The translations under genes and the position numbers were made by a program. A DNA stretch of 64,000 nucleotides, taken from positions 62,001 to 126,000 of the forward strand of contig JAPTJF010000143.1 of NCBI GenBank assembly GCA_029339195.1. Direction: 5' to 3'. This document shows positions 11,901 through 24,538 of the stretch, piece after piece. The DNA comes from Micractinium sp. NFX-FRZ. Its lineage: Eukaryota > Chlorophyta > Trebouxiophyceae > Chlorellales > Chlorellaceae. Numbering within the stretch: position 1 is the first letter of the stretch; each line of letters begins with the position of its first letter. The notes beneath the pieces were generated by a model. It did not search any database and was not told the DNA's origin. It saw only the letters and a program-made list of their open reading frames with translations.

Positions 11901-14900
11901 CACCAGTCAAGCACCCAGCCCTCCCTCCAGAGCTCATCCCCAGGTCTCCCCCCACGGTGCACCGCTCTGACAACCTGCCCTGCGTAACCATTCCATCCTT
12001 CCTTCCTTCCGTCCTGTTGCACCGTGCACGTCTCAAAGACGCCTCAACCTGCCCGCAGGAGCTCACCCCACGTCCAGCCCCACAGCGCTGTAGTCCAGCT
12101 TGTCGGCGGGCCACAGCGCGTACCGGTTGTCCAGGTCGGTTTGGTCAAACACCTGCGCAGGCAGGAGGCAGGCACGCGGCTCAGGAGGCAGGAGGCGGTG
12201 CTTGCAACCATCATGGATGGCTGGCAAATCACCACGACACGACGGCCACCAGGTCCCGGCCTGCCAAACCGACCGCACGCTTAATGTTGTTGCTGTGTAT
12301 GTGTGTTTGTTGTTGAGCAGCGCAGCACGTTCCACACGGCAGGCAGCTGGCGCTCTGGCAGACGCCGCCAACCGCTGACGTGAGGGGCAGAGCTTGTGAT
12401 AGCAGCAGCCGTGGCGCAACCACCCCATGCCCATGCAGGCACAGCTGGCAGGAAAGGGTTCCGGCGGTGCGCATCACAAGTGCCCGCAACTGTGCCAGCA
12501 ACGCACCTTGGCGGTGGTGATGCTGCCGCTGGCGCCCACCACTGTCTTGTGCACTCTCACACCATAGTTCCTGCCCCAGCTTCGGGAGCCATGGCTATAG
12601 ATCACACGCCCGCTGTTCTCCGCCATTGCCACCTGCAGGGGGGACGTATGCTAGAGTGAGCAGCGGCGGCACAGAAACGACACCCGCTGTGGCCGCTGCA
12701 GCAGCACTGTGAGTAGCAGCAGCAGCCGCAGTGGGCTAGCCAGCTGCAAACCAGGCCGGTGCAGCCGAGGTGGGCACGTGGCCAAGAGTGGGGCAGGATG
12801 CAGCACACTGCGGGTGCACCCACACACCTGCCCCTGCACCCTCCCCGTCCCCTACACCCGCCCCCACACCCCACCCTCCCAGTGCCGCACCTTGTAGCTG
12901 TAGTGCTGAGTAGGCTGGAAGCTGGCGCCGCCGTTGGTGCTCACCCACAGTCGTCCGCAGGTGGCAAGCGTGGCGTCGCGGGCCTCCTCGCTGCCCCAGT
13001 CAATGGCCGCCAGCGTCTGGCAAGGGATGGCAGCGGGGCGGGCAGGGTTGTGCGATGGTCTGTGATGCACGCTGAGTCCAAAGGCATGGCTGCCCAACAG
13101 CTTCCAACCATGATGTCACAGCTAGTTTGTAGACCTGCTCGCTGCCAGCTTGCTGCCACTGCCACCTTCTGCCCAGCTTCCTGGCTGCCAGCTGCCTGCT
13201 CACCTCGGCACAGAAGCTGCTGTTGGTGTCGACGTATGCCAGCGTGGTGCCGTCGGCATCCCTGCCGCCGGCAAACCAGTGCACGCCGCCCTGCAGGACC
13301 TGCGGCAGCAGGCAGCACAGGCATGGGCACCGGCAAGTGCCTGCGTGAGATCCAAAGTGCCCTGCCACCACAGCAGCTCATCCCACACCCAGTTGCATGA
13401 TCCCCTGGTTCATTGCGCTCCCAACTTGATGTTTTACCTGCCTGCCTGCCCGCCCATCTCTCCACCTCCCAACCAGCACCGCCTGCCTGCCGCTGGCCAG
13501 ACCTCCCCGCCCTCCTCCCTCGCCCACCGTGGTGAGGCTGCCCAGCTGGCCGTCCGTCCAGCGGAAGATGCCCGCAGGTGTGGCGTGGTACATCACCGGC
13601 GGGGTCACACTGCTGTCTAGGAAGCTCCCATGGGAGTCGGCAACCAGCGAGGTGTGGTTAACAAAAGCCCAGGTGAGGCCCTTGTCAAGCGTGCGGTCCA
13701 GCCCGCCGGTGGTGGCCGCGTAGCACAGAGCAGGCTGGCGGGAGGAGCAGGCCCAGTAGCGCACCGGCCTGCGAATGGGGAGGAGGAGGAGGAGGAAGGA
13801 AAAGAAGAAGGTTGCAGCCCAACGGCGTGGGGTTGAGGAGGCCGAAAGGAAGTCGAGCCAAGGGCACTAGTCGGCTGTGGACGGGACATGGATGCAGTGT
13901 GGGGTTGGGGGCAACAACGGCAAGCACTGGCAGCAGGGAATGGCCGAAATTGAGTTGGCATGGTGGAATAAAGGGCGCCCATGGTGGACGGAACACGCAT
14001 GCAACCCAGCGCCAGCACACGCAGTATACAATGCGCGTTTTGTTATCACTGCCGGACTGCTGCGCTACCACTAGGTAATACTGTTCCCCTGGACCTCACC
14101 GCTTGTTGCTGGGCGGCAGCCCGGGCTGATTAAACACCTTGGCCCCGCCGCTGTTGATGTCCATCGCCTGCCACGTCAGCCCGCTGTCCGTGCTGCGCTT
14201 GGCCACGCAGGGCTGGGCCTTGGAGGGGTCCCAGCAGGGAGCGGCAAACACTGTGGTGCCGTCGGCGCTGAAGCCGATGGGGGGAGCAAAGGGTAGATCG
14301 TTGGTCATCCTCAACTGCAGGCGGGGGTGGGGAGGGCGCGGGTGTGGCGGTGTGGGTGGGGAGTGGTGGTGGTGCTGGGTGGGTGGTTGGGTGGGGGGGA
14401 GCAAATGCCAGCGTGCAGTGCCGCCAAAAGGGACAAACACAGGCAAGTTGGTCACCTACACTGCAGGTTGAGGAAGGAACACTGACCTGGGAGTGCGCGA
14501 TGGGGTGCCAGCTGGCGCCGGCGTCGGTTGAGCGGTACATCGAGCCTGCGGGCGCACGCAGGGGGGCGGTTGGCGGTGAGATGCAACACTCGAAAACCAA
14601 AAAGCTGTGCGCATGGTCGGTGTGGGCAGCACGCTTTGCATGCTTCCCTTCAACGTTGCAGTGAGATGCACCGTTTTTTTACTCAATTCCTTGAAAAGAG
14701 GAGTTCTTTTAGGGTTTTTTTTGGAAGCTTTTAATGTGGGAAGTTAACCTTCTAGTGGGGCACAGCCCACCGGCGTGCTCTGGCCACACTAGGCAGCACC
14801 GCCCACCCTCTGTTTTCGCTACCCACCCACCCAACCTCTCACCCATGTCGGTCCCCACAAACCACAGGCTGTTGTACGGGCTTGTGGAGAAGCTGCTCAT

Positions 14901-17900
14901 CGCACCACCCCCGCCCACGCCCTTGGGCTTGTACCCTCCCGGATAGCTGATCTCTGGGGCGGGGGTTGCAGCACACGCAGGCGGGCTGGGCGGCGGGGGA
15001 CGTGGCGGCGGGCGGGGCGGGCTGGGGGGCGGCCTGTTGGCCACTAGTTTTGAGTCATAGGAGATGCTGAGTCCAGACAGGGTGACAGAGAAGTTGGAGC
15101 CATAGAGGACTTGCAGGCCGAGGCGCAGGGGGCCGGTCACGGCTGGCAGCGAGGGCAGGGTGACTGGCGGGGAAGTGCCGACCTGCAGCAGCCCGGACAC
15201 CTGGCCGCCCCTTCGGCTCAGGCTCAGCAGGCCCTGCACGCACAGCAGGCAAAGCAGCAGGTACGAAGCTTTGGGAAGCGCTCGGAAGCTGCAGGGGTTG
15301 GTCTGCAGGCCTAAGGAATGCAGCAGGCTGACGGGGTTGAGTGGTCACAAATGCAGGGTGCTCTTCCTGCCCACATATCAGCACGGACGGTCTGCCCCTA
15401 AGCTTAACTGCCCACTCCAGATCGGGTCCCGACATGGTTGATACAACTCCCTCTTCACCCCAAACAACCCACACACCTGTGCCAGGCGGCCGTTGGAGCC
15501 AAAGTCGCGATACGTGGCATTCACGCTGCTGTACACGCTGCCCCATGTGTAGGCAATGGTTGAGTGGATCTTGATGCGTGCCCAGGCCGCCTGCTGGCTG
15601 GCCAGGGCGTCGGTGGCTGGCCAGGAGATGTAGTCGTCCAGGTCGTAAGTGAGGGGTGCCATGAAGAGGGAGAGCAGGGCCTGGTAGCTAGAGGGCCTGC
15701 ACGCTTGCATGGCGGGCCACAACGTGCATGGTAGCTTCAGGGCCACAGGCAGTGGGCTGTTGTGGTGCAGCTTGCCTGCTGCCCCAAGACGCCAAACCCG
15801 CATTTGAGCTCACGCTCTCGGTTGGCGTGGAGTCAGCGGCGCGGCACGATGATGGGGCATTGCTGCCGGCCACCAGCTGCCAGCACCAGCTGCCCAGCCA
15901 GCGACAGGGCGGCACAGCGGGCACAGCGCGCACAGAAGCCCCGCACTCACTGCAGGACCTGCCAGTCTGCGATGCTGGCGTTGATTGTGATGTCACCATC
16001 GAACGCTCCCAGGGACAGGAGGCCGGCAGAGGGCGCAAGGGAGTTGCTGTTGCTGCTGGATCCGGCCAGCACCAGCGCCCGCCCATCTCCCGACGCAGTC
16101 AAGCTCAGGCTGCCACGTGTGCTGAACATGGCAGCCAGGGAGGGCGCGTCAGAGAGGCCCCAACTGGGCTGGGCAGGAGGGCTGGGGGGTGGGGGAGGAG
16201 CCTTGGAGGGCGGGGGCGGCGGCGGGAGGGGAGGCGGAGGCCGCGCCAGGTCAACCTTGGACCCGTACGACAGATCCAGGCGCGTCAAGGTTACCGAAAA
16301 GTTGAAGCCGTACAGCACGTGGAGCCCCAGCAGCAGGGGGCCGGTTGCCACCTTGGCCGGCAGGATGGCCACAGGGGTGCGGCTGCCGACTTGAAGGAAG
16401 CCTGAGACCTGGTCGCCCCTGCGGCTCAGGCTCAGCACGCCCTGCAGGCAAGGCAGGCACAGCAGCAGGGGGTGGCAGGCAGGCAGCAGGAGGGTAGGCG
16501 GTCAGTACAGAAGGACCCCTGCATGCTGCAGCAGCCGGTGCGATGCAACCCCTTGGCAGCTGCCACTGTCCCCTTGTCGGCGGTTCAAGACACTGATTCA
16601 CGTTGCCACCCTTCTGATCCCAGCACCCTCACTGCACAGCTGTTCAAGACACTGCTCGCCGCCCAGCTGCTGCCCAGCTGCCCCTCCCTCCCAGCAGCCC
16701 CACCTGTGCCAGCCGCCCGCTCGAGCCAAAGTCGGCAGTGCTGGCGGCCGCGCTGCTGTAGCGGCTGCCATACGTGTAGTCAAGGGTTGGGTGGATCTTG
16801 ATGCGCGCCCAAGCTGCCTGCTGGCTGGAAAGCACGGCGGTGTCAGGCCAGGACTGGTAGTCGGCTAGCTCATAAGTGAGAGGCGCCATAAAGAGAGAGA
16901 TGTCGGCCTGGTACCCTGACCTGCAAGGCGAGGCAGGGATGGATACATGGGTGGATGGATGGATGGGGGGAAAAGGGGAAGAGGAAGCGGCGTGGAGTGG
17001 AGCGTGCTGAGGGAGCACAGCTGGCATGCCACCGGACAAGGGCACCTGTTGGGACTGTGCTGACGAGGCAGCAGCAGCAGGAGAGCCACTGTGGTGGCAG
17101 CACCAAACAGTGGCAACACGCGAATCGGCGGTAGCAACACAGCAGCAACACTCGTGCGGCAGCAGCAGCAGCAGCAGCCACTGCCTGTTGTGCTCACTGC
17201 GCCAGCTGCCACCCCGCAATGGTGGCATTGATCTGAAGGTCCCCGTCATAGGCAGCCAGGGAGAGAAAGCCAGCAGAGGGCGCCAGGGCGCTGTTCTTGG
17301 TCCACCCCTGCAGCAGCGCGCTGCCGTCGGCGCCAAACGTGACGTTGTTGCGCGTCTTGAAGGGGGATGCCCAGGCAGGGAGGCCGGCTGCAGCGGCGAG
17401 GCGGCGGCGGAGGAGGGGGCAGCATGAGAGCGGCCGGCTTCAGGCGGGCAGGCGGGAAGGCGCATGTGGTGCAGTTTCGAAAAGGGAGGCGGGCAGGCAG
17501 TCAGGCAAGCGTGCAGGCCAGAGCAAGGCTGCCTTGTGACACATCTGTTCAGTTGGCAGCTGAGCTCAGTCCGGGTCCTGTGGGATGCCAAGGCTAGGCT
17601 ACCCCAGCTCAGCACACAGCACCTTGAGCAACCCCAGCTCGCACTGCCGCAGCTGGGGGCTCACCCGGGGCTGGAGGTGGAGCATTAGAGGAGGAGTGAG
17701 AAGGCGGCGGAGGGAGGGCAGGCGGGTTGCTGACAGGTGAGGGTGGCGGCGGGCGTGGTGCTGGAGGCTTGGGTGGAGGCGGAACCGGCGGGCGGGGGGT
17801 GGGCGGTGGTGGACGTGCGGGCGGAGGGCGAGGGACTGGTGGTTGTGGTGAGGGTGGTGAGGGCAGCGGGGGCGGAGGGCGCGGGGGCAGCGGGAGGGGA

Positions 17901-18442
17901 GGTGACGGCGGCGGCGGCCGCGGGGGAGGTGACCGTGGGGGCGGGGGCCTGGGGGAAGGCGGGGGCGGTGACGGGCGTGGCGGCGGTGGTGAAGGGCGTG
18001 GTGAGGGAGGGGGCGGCCGTGGGGGCAGTGGACGAGGAGGCGGGGGCGGCGATGGAGTCGGGGGTTTGGGGGCCGGCGGGGGCGGGAAGGGCCGCGGCGG
18101 GGGCGGCCGTGGCGGTGGTGGTCGCGGCCGGGGAGGGCCAGGTCTGGGGACGGGAGGAGGAGGCCGAGGGGGGCCTGGTTTTGGGGGCGGAGCAGACGGC
18201 CGTGGAGGAGGAGGGGACGGCTTGGGTGAAGGGGGCAACGGTGGCGGGCGTGGGGGCGGCCGACCCGCCTGGGCCAGGCGGCGGCCGACCGCTGCTGCCT
18301 CAGCTCCGGCCGCCGCAAGGCCGCCCGCTCCCACGACCTGCGCATGGGCATCTCCTCGCACGGCCCCGCCCGCCAGGAGAGCCGCCAGGAAGAGGAGTGC
18401 ACGGCAGGCGGCCAGCCTCCGTATGGCTGACGGGCAGCCCAT
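8922..18442 (-). CDS. secreted Pro-rich protein with duplicated module and Asp-box (GH74-like) beta-propeller
   Basis: Nineteen exons: 18442-17665, 17387-17198, 16920-16704, 16441-15951, 15696-15477, 15233-14843, 14545-14487, 14314-14100, 13768-13528, 13299-13204, 13016-12891, 12632-12507, 12152-12067, 11741-11607, 11240-11164, 10933-10709, 10430-10280, 9965-9640, 9361-8922. They total 4590 nt, 1529 residues, in phase throughout. A signal peptide (LLFLAALLAGG core, residues ~1-32) precedes ~190 residues of PPPRP/SPPPP repeats as in hydroxyproline-rich wall proteins. Then come two copies of a ~200-residue module (about 260-457 and 490-694) joined by Pro-rich linkers. From ~715 a GGGG start and nine Asp-box motifs follow (STDAGASW, STDSGLTW, TLDKGLTW, STNGGASF, TRDGGSHW, SEDGGDTW, SDDVGRTF, SSDGGATW, SDDAGETW). 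This fits BNR/GH74-type propellers, so glycan binding or hydrolysis in the matrix is likely; catalysis cannot be judged by eye. Confidence 0.85.
11812..11880 (-). pseudogene. decayed copy of gene C exon 14 start inside intron 13
   Basis: About 70 bp matching the 5' part of exon 14 (11741-11607) at exactly 130 bp distance, including the acceptor CAG. It would read YWDGG-stop-HVLTVNQL against YWDGGYYLLTVNQL in the real exon. The stop shows that it is not used. Confidence 0.8.
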
Positions 18443-20431
18443 TGAGGCGGCTTCAGGAGGCTGTGTGCGTGAGCATGTGCGCTATGAAGTGAGCCCAAAC
18501 GAGATCAACTGTTCGTAGAGGGCGGCTCCCCGGAACGGCACGTTGCCCCTGATGACCTGATGGGATGGCCGACCACCTCAGCGGCATTAGGTTGGCTGCC
18601 TTGGAGGCCCCTGGGCTGCCAACTAGACGCCTCTTCAGCGGTATGGATTGCAATACAATTCTCCCACCTGTTGGCTGGCATCAGTCATCAATGGCGGCGG
18701 TGAAGCCTGCGCAACTGATGGGCCAGAACATATACGCTGTGCACACCGCCACCTTCAGAGGCAGCTTCCTCATCTCCACTCATCACGTTTGACACCCTTA
18801 TTCAATTTTGTCTGATTGCGCAGGACCGTACTGGAAGCGGCAGCATCTCGGCTGCGCATTGCTCGGGCTTGCCATGTCAGGAGCTGGAGAGGCAAACCCT
18901 CTCCTCGTCCAGCGGCCCGCATCCCACCACCACTCCCCACCCTGGCAGCTGAGGATTAGGCGCTATTACAGCTTGCTCAATGAGCGCGCGGGAAGACGTA
19001 GCAGAGGCAACAGCTTGCAGGCTACGAGGCGGCGCAAACAGGGACGAATCGAGGAGCAGTGATCTCAAGGGTCAGGGGGCCTGGGTGTACACGGCGGGCA
19101 CAGCATGCATGCCGGCAGCACAGCGTGGCACGGGGGGCCTGGCTGCGCTGCGGCCCGCTGGGGAGGGAGGGGCAGTTAGCAAGAAGAAGGGGTAGTAGGG
19201 GGAGTGAGGCGCGTGGCCGTGCCAGGCGGCATCAGAGAAAACGGGGCGTGTTTAAGAATCTGACTTGGAGAGGAGCAGGGGACTAGTACAGTGCACACAG
19301 AGCAAGGGGTGCGTTTTGGGGAGGCCGCCGAGGCGGTCCTCACGGTGGCGAATGTGGGAAGGGTGGGCGCCGGGCGTACGCCGGGCGAGGGCCCCGCAGA
19401 TTGGATTAGCGTAGAGGCATATGTCTCCAAAGGCAGTCGTTTGTTGGTTGGTTGAGAGGGGTATGCGGTGCAGCGTGCAAGGGCGGCGACCAAGAATCGG
19501 CGAGGGCGGGACTGCGGCGGGGTGTGTGTAATCGGGGTAGCGCGCTGGAGGGGCGGGTGGGGGTGTGGCGGCGGGTGGCGGGTGGCGCATAAAAATGTGA
19601 CATGGCTGGTGAGGCGGCAGGCAGGCTGCCGGCAAAAAACGCACACGGGACGGACCAAAAAGGCGGTGCAGGCGACAGGATGGACGACAGGAATGGCCCG
19701 CACGCAGGGCGCCGCCACTACAGAGCTGGTCGCAGCGTAAGCCGCTGAGCACAGCCGGCTGGGTGGCGGGGGCGGGGGCACCAAGGTTGGGGCGAGACGG
19801 GAGTTATCAATCAAAGGGACTGTTGAGTGTGTGGGACGGGAGCATGGCGGGGAGGGGGACGGGAGGAGTGCATGAGCTGGCGGCGGGCGGGGCGGGGCAG
19901 GTGCATGTGCACTGCCGGGGCCTGGTGCCTGACGCGCAGCAGCACAACGAGACAGGCAAGTGCACAGAGGGAGGAATGGGTGGCGTGGGCGCCAGCGAGG
20001 CTGGGCGGGGGGCCGGCACAAGGGCTACAGTACACACGCACACACGCAGGACGAATCGCGCAAGGGTGCATCAACATCATCATCACCGGGGCAGCGGCGC
20101 ATCGGGCGCCGCTGCAGCCTGTGTAGGGGTGCGCCGTTTGGGGCGGCGGGAGGGAGTGCCGGGTGGGTGGGGGTGGAGGAAGAAGCGTGGTTCTGGTGTG
20201 TACGAGGATAGTGCTTTGTGGGATGGGGGACGTAGGCCCCCAGCGGGGCGCGGCGTCGCCAGGCGGGCGCGCCAGGCGGGCGGGCACCGGCTGCCTCACT
20301 ACTTGAAACAAGCTGAAGCGCTAGGTCTGAGGGCAAGGGGCCGAGGGTCGGCCGGCTTCAGCTGGGGGAGGGATGGCTTGGCCTAGATGTGGCGACAGCC
20401 ATAGCTAGCTACCGGGAGCCAGGTGTCCACA
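18443..20431. other. long intergenic region between genes C and D
   Basis: About 2 kb that should hold the 3' untranslated region of D and the promoter of C. It is G-rich on the plus strand and open in several frames because stop codons are rare in such DNA. A minus-strand TGTAA near 18969-18965 could end D, giving a 1.4-kb 3' region. No supported gene. Confidence 0.4.
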
Positions 20432-21428
20432 TCACTGGTTGGGCAGGTGGACCTGGGAGGCGCTCCGAGGGAGCTCAGAAAGGATGCTGCACAGGAGAGG
20501 CAGGGTGGGGGGGAAGGAGGGGAGGGGGCAAATAGGTTACAAAAGTAGGCAATCGGTTTCATGGCTTGGTCCAGAAGCAGGGTGGCCAGGGCCGCGAGTG
20601 GGCTAGCTTGTAGGGCGGCACACTCCGAGGCGGTAGGCGATTGAGCGGGCAAGCAGGGAAGCCAACGAGCAAGCAGGCGGGGCATCAAGCAAAGAGTCCA
20701 TCTGGCAAGCAGGCAGGCAAGCAGGCAAGCCAGCGGGGGAGCAGGCAGGGAGCCAAGCAAGCAGGCAGGCCACGCACTGGTCGAGAGAGAGGGTGGGGTT
20801 GTCCTCCACAGCCGGAGGCGAGGAGGGCTGGCCTGGCACCATGCCGCCGCCGCCGCGCGCCAGGGCGGCCGCAGCAGCCATGTAGCTATGGTTGGGCAGG
20901 CTGCCGCCCAGTGAGTGCGACAGCCCGCCCGCTGGCTGCGCGCCCAGGCTGCCCACGGCGGTACCGCTGGCCAGGGCGGCCGCGGCAGCTGCCAGGTAGT
21001 TGTCGGCGGCGGCAGCGGTGGCCGCGCCGGTGGGGGAGAACTGGCGGGAGAGGGCGCCGTTGTCGACAGAGCGCCGGGAGAGGCCCAGGCTCAGGCTGGC
21101 GGCATCCAGGCCCTGCACGGGGGGGACAAGAGGGACAGGCAGGCATGGCAAGGCAGGGATAAGGAGCCTGAGCTGAGCGAGCGGCGCAGGCGCATGGGAG
21201 TGGAGCTTGCCTGCTGCTCGCTGTAGCTGTCCTATGCAACAACAACACTGCTGTCCTTGGCCCCTGTCCTGCCCCCACCGCTCCTCCATGCCCTCAATGT
21301 AGCACACTGCACCCACTTCGCCCTCCCCCTCACCTCCTGCACGCCGCCTGCAGCCCCCAGCCCCAGGTTCTGCAGCGCCGCCAGCAGGGCGGGGTCGATG
21401 CCGCCAGCCGCGGCGGCCTGGGCCGCCG

Positions 21429-21470
<42 letters not shown>

Positions 21471-23974
21471 TCAGGCGGGCCAGCTGGTTTGCCTCATCAG
21501 CAAGGACTGGCGGGGATCCCTGGCGGGAGGCATCCACCACGCCCACAGGAGTGAACACCTCTCCAGAAGAGGGCACAAAGCGGGGGGATCCGCCGGGGGA
21601 GCTGCCGCTGTGCTGGGACGCGTCGCTGACCGTGCCAGCCAGGCTGCCCAGAGCGGCGGCGGCGGCCGCCGTCGCGCCCGCCACCTGCTGCTGCTGCTGC
21701 ATCAGCTGCAGCTGCAGCAGCAGCTTGGAGTTGTCGTGCAGCAGGCCGCCGGCGGCCGCCGAGTTGGGGCTGAGGCCGGCGATGCCGGTGGGCGTGGCAG
21801 GCGTGCTGTCCATCAGAGCCGCTGGGGTGCCCTGAGACAGCGTCTTGAGCAGCTGCAAGCGAATCAGGAGGGAAGGGCAGACAGACAGACAGGTCAACGT
21901 CGGGCCGACGGACAGTGGCAGGGTAGAGGGTCGCACATGCCAGGAATGTGCGGGCAGGCAGGCAGGCAGGCAGGCACTCTGACGGCCCAGGCCAGCAGAG
22001 CAGCAGCCGAGGGCAGCCAGCAGCCAGGCAGCCAGCTTGGACGGATGGAGATGCCCTAGCCACCCCGCCTGCGCCCAGCGTGTTTCACCTGCATGCTCAT
22101 GAGAGGCTCCAGGGAAGCGGGCGCCCCACCCGGCATCTGAGGCACCGAGTTGCCCAGGATGCCGCTCAGCGCCTGCGCCAGCTGCTGCTGCTGCAGCGCG
22201 CGCGCGTCTGCGGGGAGGGCAGGCAGAGCAGCAGGCAGAGCGGCGGTGGTGGGTTGCAGGCAGCAGGCGGGGCGGTAGTGGGCGCGCGGCCAACGGTTCT
22301 GCATACACATCCGTGGCGCCGGCAAGGGGGGCCGGCCAACCTTCAGTTCTCATCAATCGAGCAACTTGTCTCTCTCTCATCCCACCCACACACACGTGTC
22401 GCACCTGCCACCAGGCCCGCGTGCAGCTGCTGGTTGAGCAGCGGCGGGTACTCCTCCGCCCGCCGCAGCTCGTGCTCGTAGTGCGCAAAGAAGCAGACGC
22501 GGCGGCGGCAGCTGGGGCCGTCGGTGCACATCTGTCAGGGAGAGGAAGACGAGGGGGGAGAGGATGAGCCGGGAAAACATCAGAGGCACGGCAGGGGCGG
22601 AGGCAGGCGGTGGCGGGAGGTGCAGCGGGTAGGGTGAGCACCGGGGAGGGAGGGAGGCGCCAGCTGGCGGGCGGGCGGAGGCAGTGGGCGACATCTGGCG
22701 GGCGAAGCAAACAGGGGTTTGGCTAGGCTGCGGCGCCCCTTGGCCCCACCGCACAAGCCTGCCCGCCCCACCTGCGTCCGGTACCGGCTGGGGTGCAGCC
22801 AGCACTCGAACACTCCGTGTGAGTAGGGGCAGGCGTCGCCACGGCGGCACACGCCCGTCTGCAGCGGCAGGAGGGGGCACACCAGAGGGCGGTGCGAGGT
22901 TTGAGCAACGGCTCAGCCAACCGTTCTGCCCTGCCCAGCCGCCTGGAGATCAGGTGGAGGGCGGCGTTGGGCGGGCAGGGGCGGGGAAGGCAAAGGCGTG
23001 CGATATTCTGGGGTGGCCCCTGATATTTGGCGGTACCCACGGCTCTGATCAGTTGAGAAGCTGGGCCCTGGGCCAACCACCAACCGCACCGGCGGCCCGA
23101 CCGCCCCCAGCCCGCCTGCCACACCTTGCGGAAATCTGGGCAGGCGGTGCCGCTGTAGCGGTAGCGCCGGGGGTCCCTCCGCTTGGCCTTCTCCCCCTGC
23201 AAAGGCGCACACACAAACACAGTAGAGCGGAGTTCGGGTACGGGAGGTTTTTCGGCGACGGCGGCGGCGGCTGTGCGAGGGGTTGAGGGCGGGAAGGCGA
23301 TGCAGCAGGCTTACCGGGTGTGCAAAGGGGCAGGCAGTCCAGTCGTGCGGGCGGGCACGTGGGCACTGCAGACATGGCATAGAAGGTTGAAGGGTTAGGC
23401 GGCGGCGGCCCGTGGCGGCGGCATACGGCACACCCGCCAATGCCACTGTTGGACAAGCTCGGCACAAGCTCCCCACCCGTCGCACGTCTCCTTGGCTTGC
23501 CCATGATCTGTTCAGCTTATCACAAATCCGGGGCGGAAGGCAGGAGCACGCACACGAACCCTCCGTTCCGCCATGCGGCCCCAACCCGGCCCAATTGCTT
23601 ACCCGCTTGACTTTGAAGTCATACATCCTGCAGGGGTTGATTGAGCATCACGACAGGTGGGTCAGACGGACATCGGCAAGTCATGCTGGAGTAGTGGGGC
23701 TGGGATGCGTTCCGGCCCTCGGCGCCGCGTGCCATCCACTTTGAATAGCTGCCTGAGGCGGTGGCAGCGCCCAACAAGGTGCCCGCAAGTCTCACACATT
23801 CCCGCACATCGGCAAGGACGCTCCCAGGCACCAGCTCGCTTGCCTGAAGTGATCGGAGCCAAAGGCTGGGTCGTCCAGAGAGAAGGAAAGCTCCAACCCC
23901 GCGGAGGGCTTGCTGCTTGGCAGGCCCAGCCCACCGGGCGAAAGCCCGCCAGTGTCCAGAAGAGCGGAGGCCAT
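20432..23974 (-). CDS. arginine-rich CCCH tandem zinc-finger protein (plant RR-TZF type)
   Basis: Exons: 23974-23844, 23627-23603, 23365-23315, 23196-23125, 22858-22772, 22531-22405, 22207-22089, 21852-21334, 21112-20778, 20486-20432; 1521 nt, 506 residues. Intron 1 uses a GC donor (AG|gcaagc): only this junction gives [12 protein letters not shown], the conserved lead of the family. Exon 2 is a 25-nt microexon. The plant-type arginine-rich region follows: C-X5-H-X4-C-X3-H ([17 protein letters not shown]), [11 protein letters not shown], a [20 protein letters not shown] segment, and a third finger C-X5-C-X4-C-X3-H ([16 protein letters not shown]). Residues 53-150 thus carry the RNA-binding core. 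The rest is Gln/Ala/Ser-rich with a run of 13 Gln (from the CTG tract at 21430-21468). In plants these proteins act in mRNA turnover and stress responses (established). The last short exon is the least certain. Confidence 0.87.
21430..21468. repeat. (CTG)13 tract encoding polyglutamine in gene D
   Basis: Thirteen uninterrupted CTG units on the plus strand, read as CAG codons in exon 8 of the zinc-finger gene. Such pure tracts often vary in length between strains. Confidence 0.95.
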
Positions 23975-24291
23975 GGCTGACGGAAGTAGATTGGACTTGA
24001 AACACAGACACAGCGCATCATGTGCGCAAAACGCGACAACAAAGAGAGGACTCGCCCAGCAGGCAAAGCAGTGAGGGGACCGTCATGCAAACAATAACCG
24101 CGTGAAAGTGCGCCTGTCAAGAACGGTGGAGATCATCGCTACCGAATGGTGTGCAACATGACTGACGGGGCAATGCATAGGGCGAAGACATAGTAGAGAA
24201 CCTGGCACACCCACAAACCGCCGCCGGCGAGCAGCACCAGTGGAACTACATCCACCGGCCCTGCACTCTCCCTCCTCTGCAGAACTGACGA

Positions 24292-24296
24292 TTACA
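24292..24296 (-). promoter_or_regulatory. candidate poly(A) signal TGTAA of gene E
   Basis: First minus-strand TGTAA found after the stop of E, about 730 nt downstream. If used, the palindrome at 24539-24572 would be part of the 3' untranslated region. Confidence 0.35.
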
Positions 24297-24538
24297 TTGC
24301 GCGCAGAGGTGATATGTCTTGCACAGATCAAGTACCGAAGTAAGGTTGGAGGCACAGCACCTTCTCCATAAATGGGCGCTGCACCTGCTGACGGTCACGT
24401 CTGCCGTCCTAGGCACACTGCTCCGCAGGCACAAGCCTGGCTCTGCCATGAACGCACGAGCATGGCAACATGAGCGCACGAGGCGGTCAATTACCTGATT
24501 CTGAAGTGGTACAGAGCAAGCGTTCGTCTACACATTGT

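Noticed and set aside
17727..18518. 263-codon plus-strand glycine-rich open frame
   Set aside because: It is the complement of the proline-rich exon 1 of gene C; GGN repeats mirror CCN repeats.
19176..20386. Long open frames on both strands between genes C and D
   Set aside because: They overlap, have no recognisable domain, and stop codons are rare in such GC-rich DNA.
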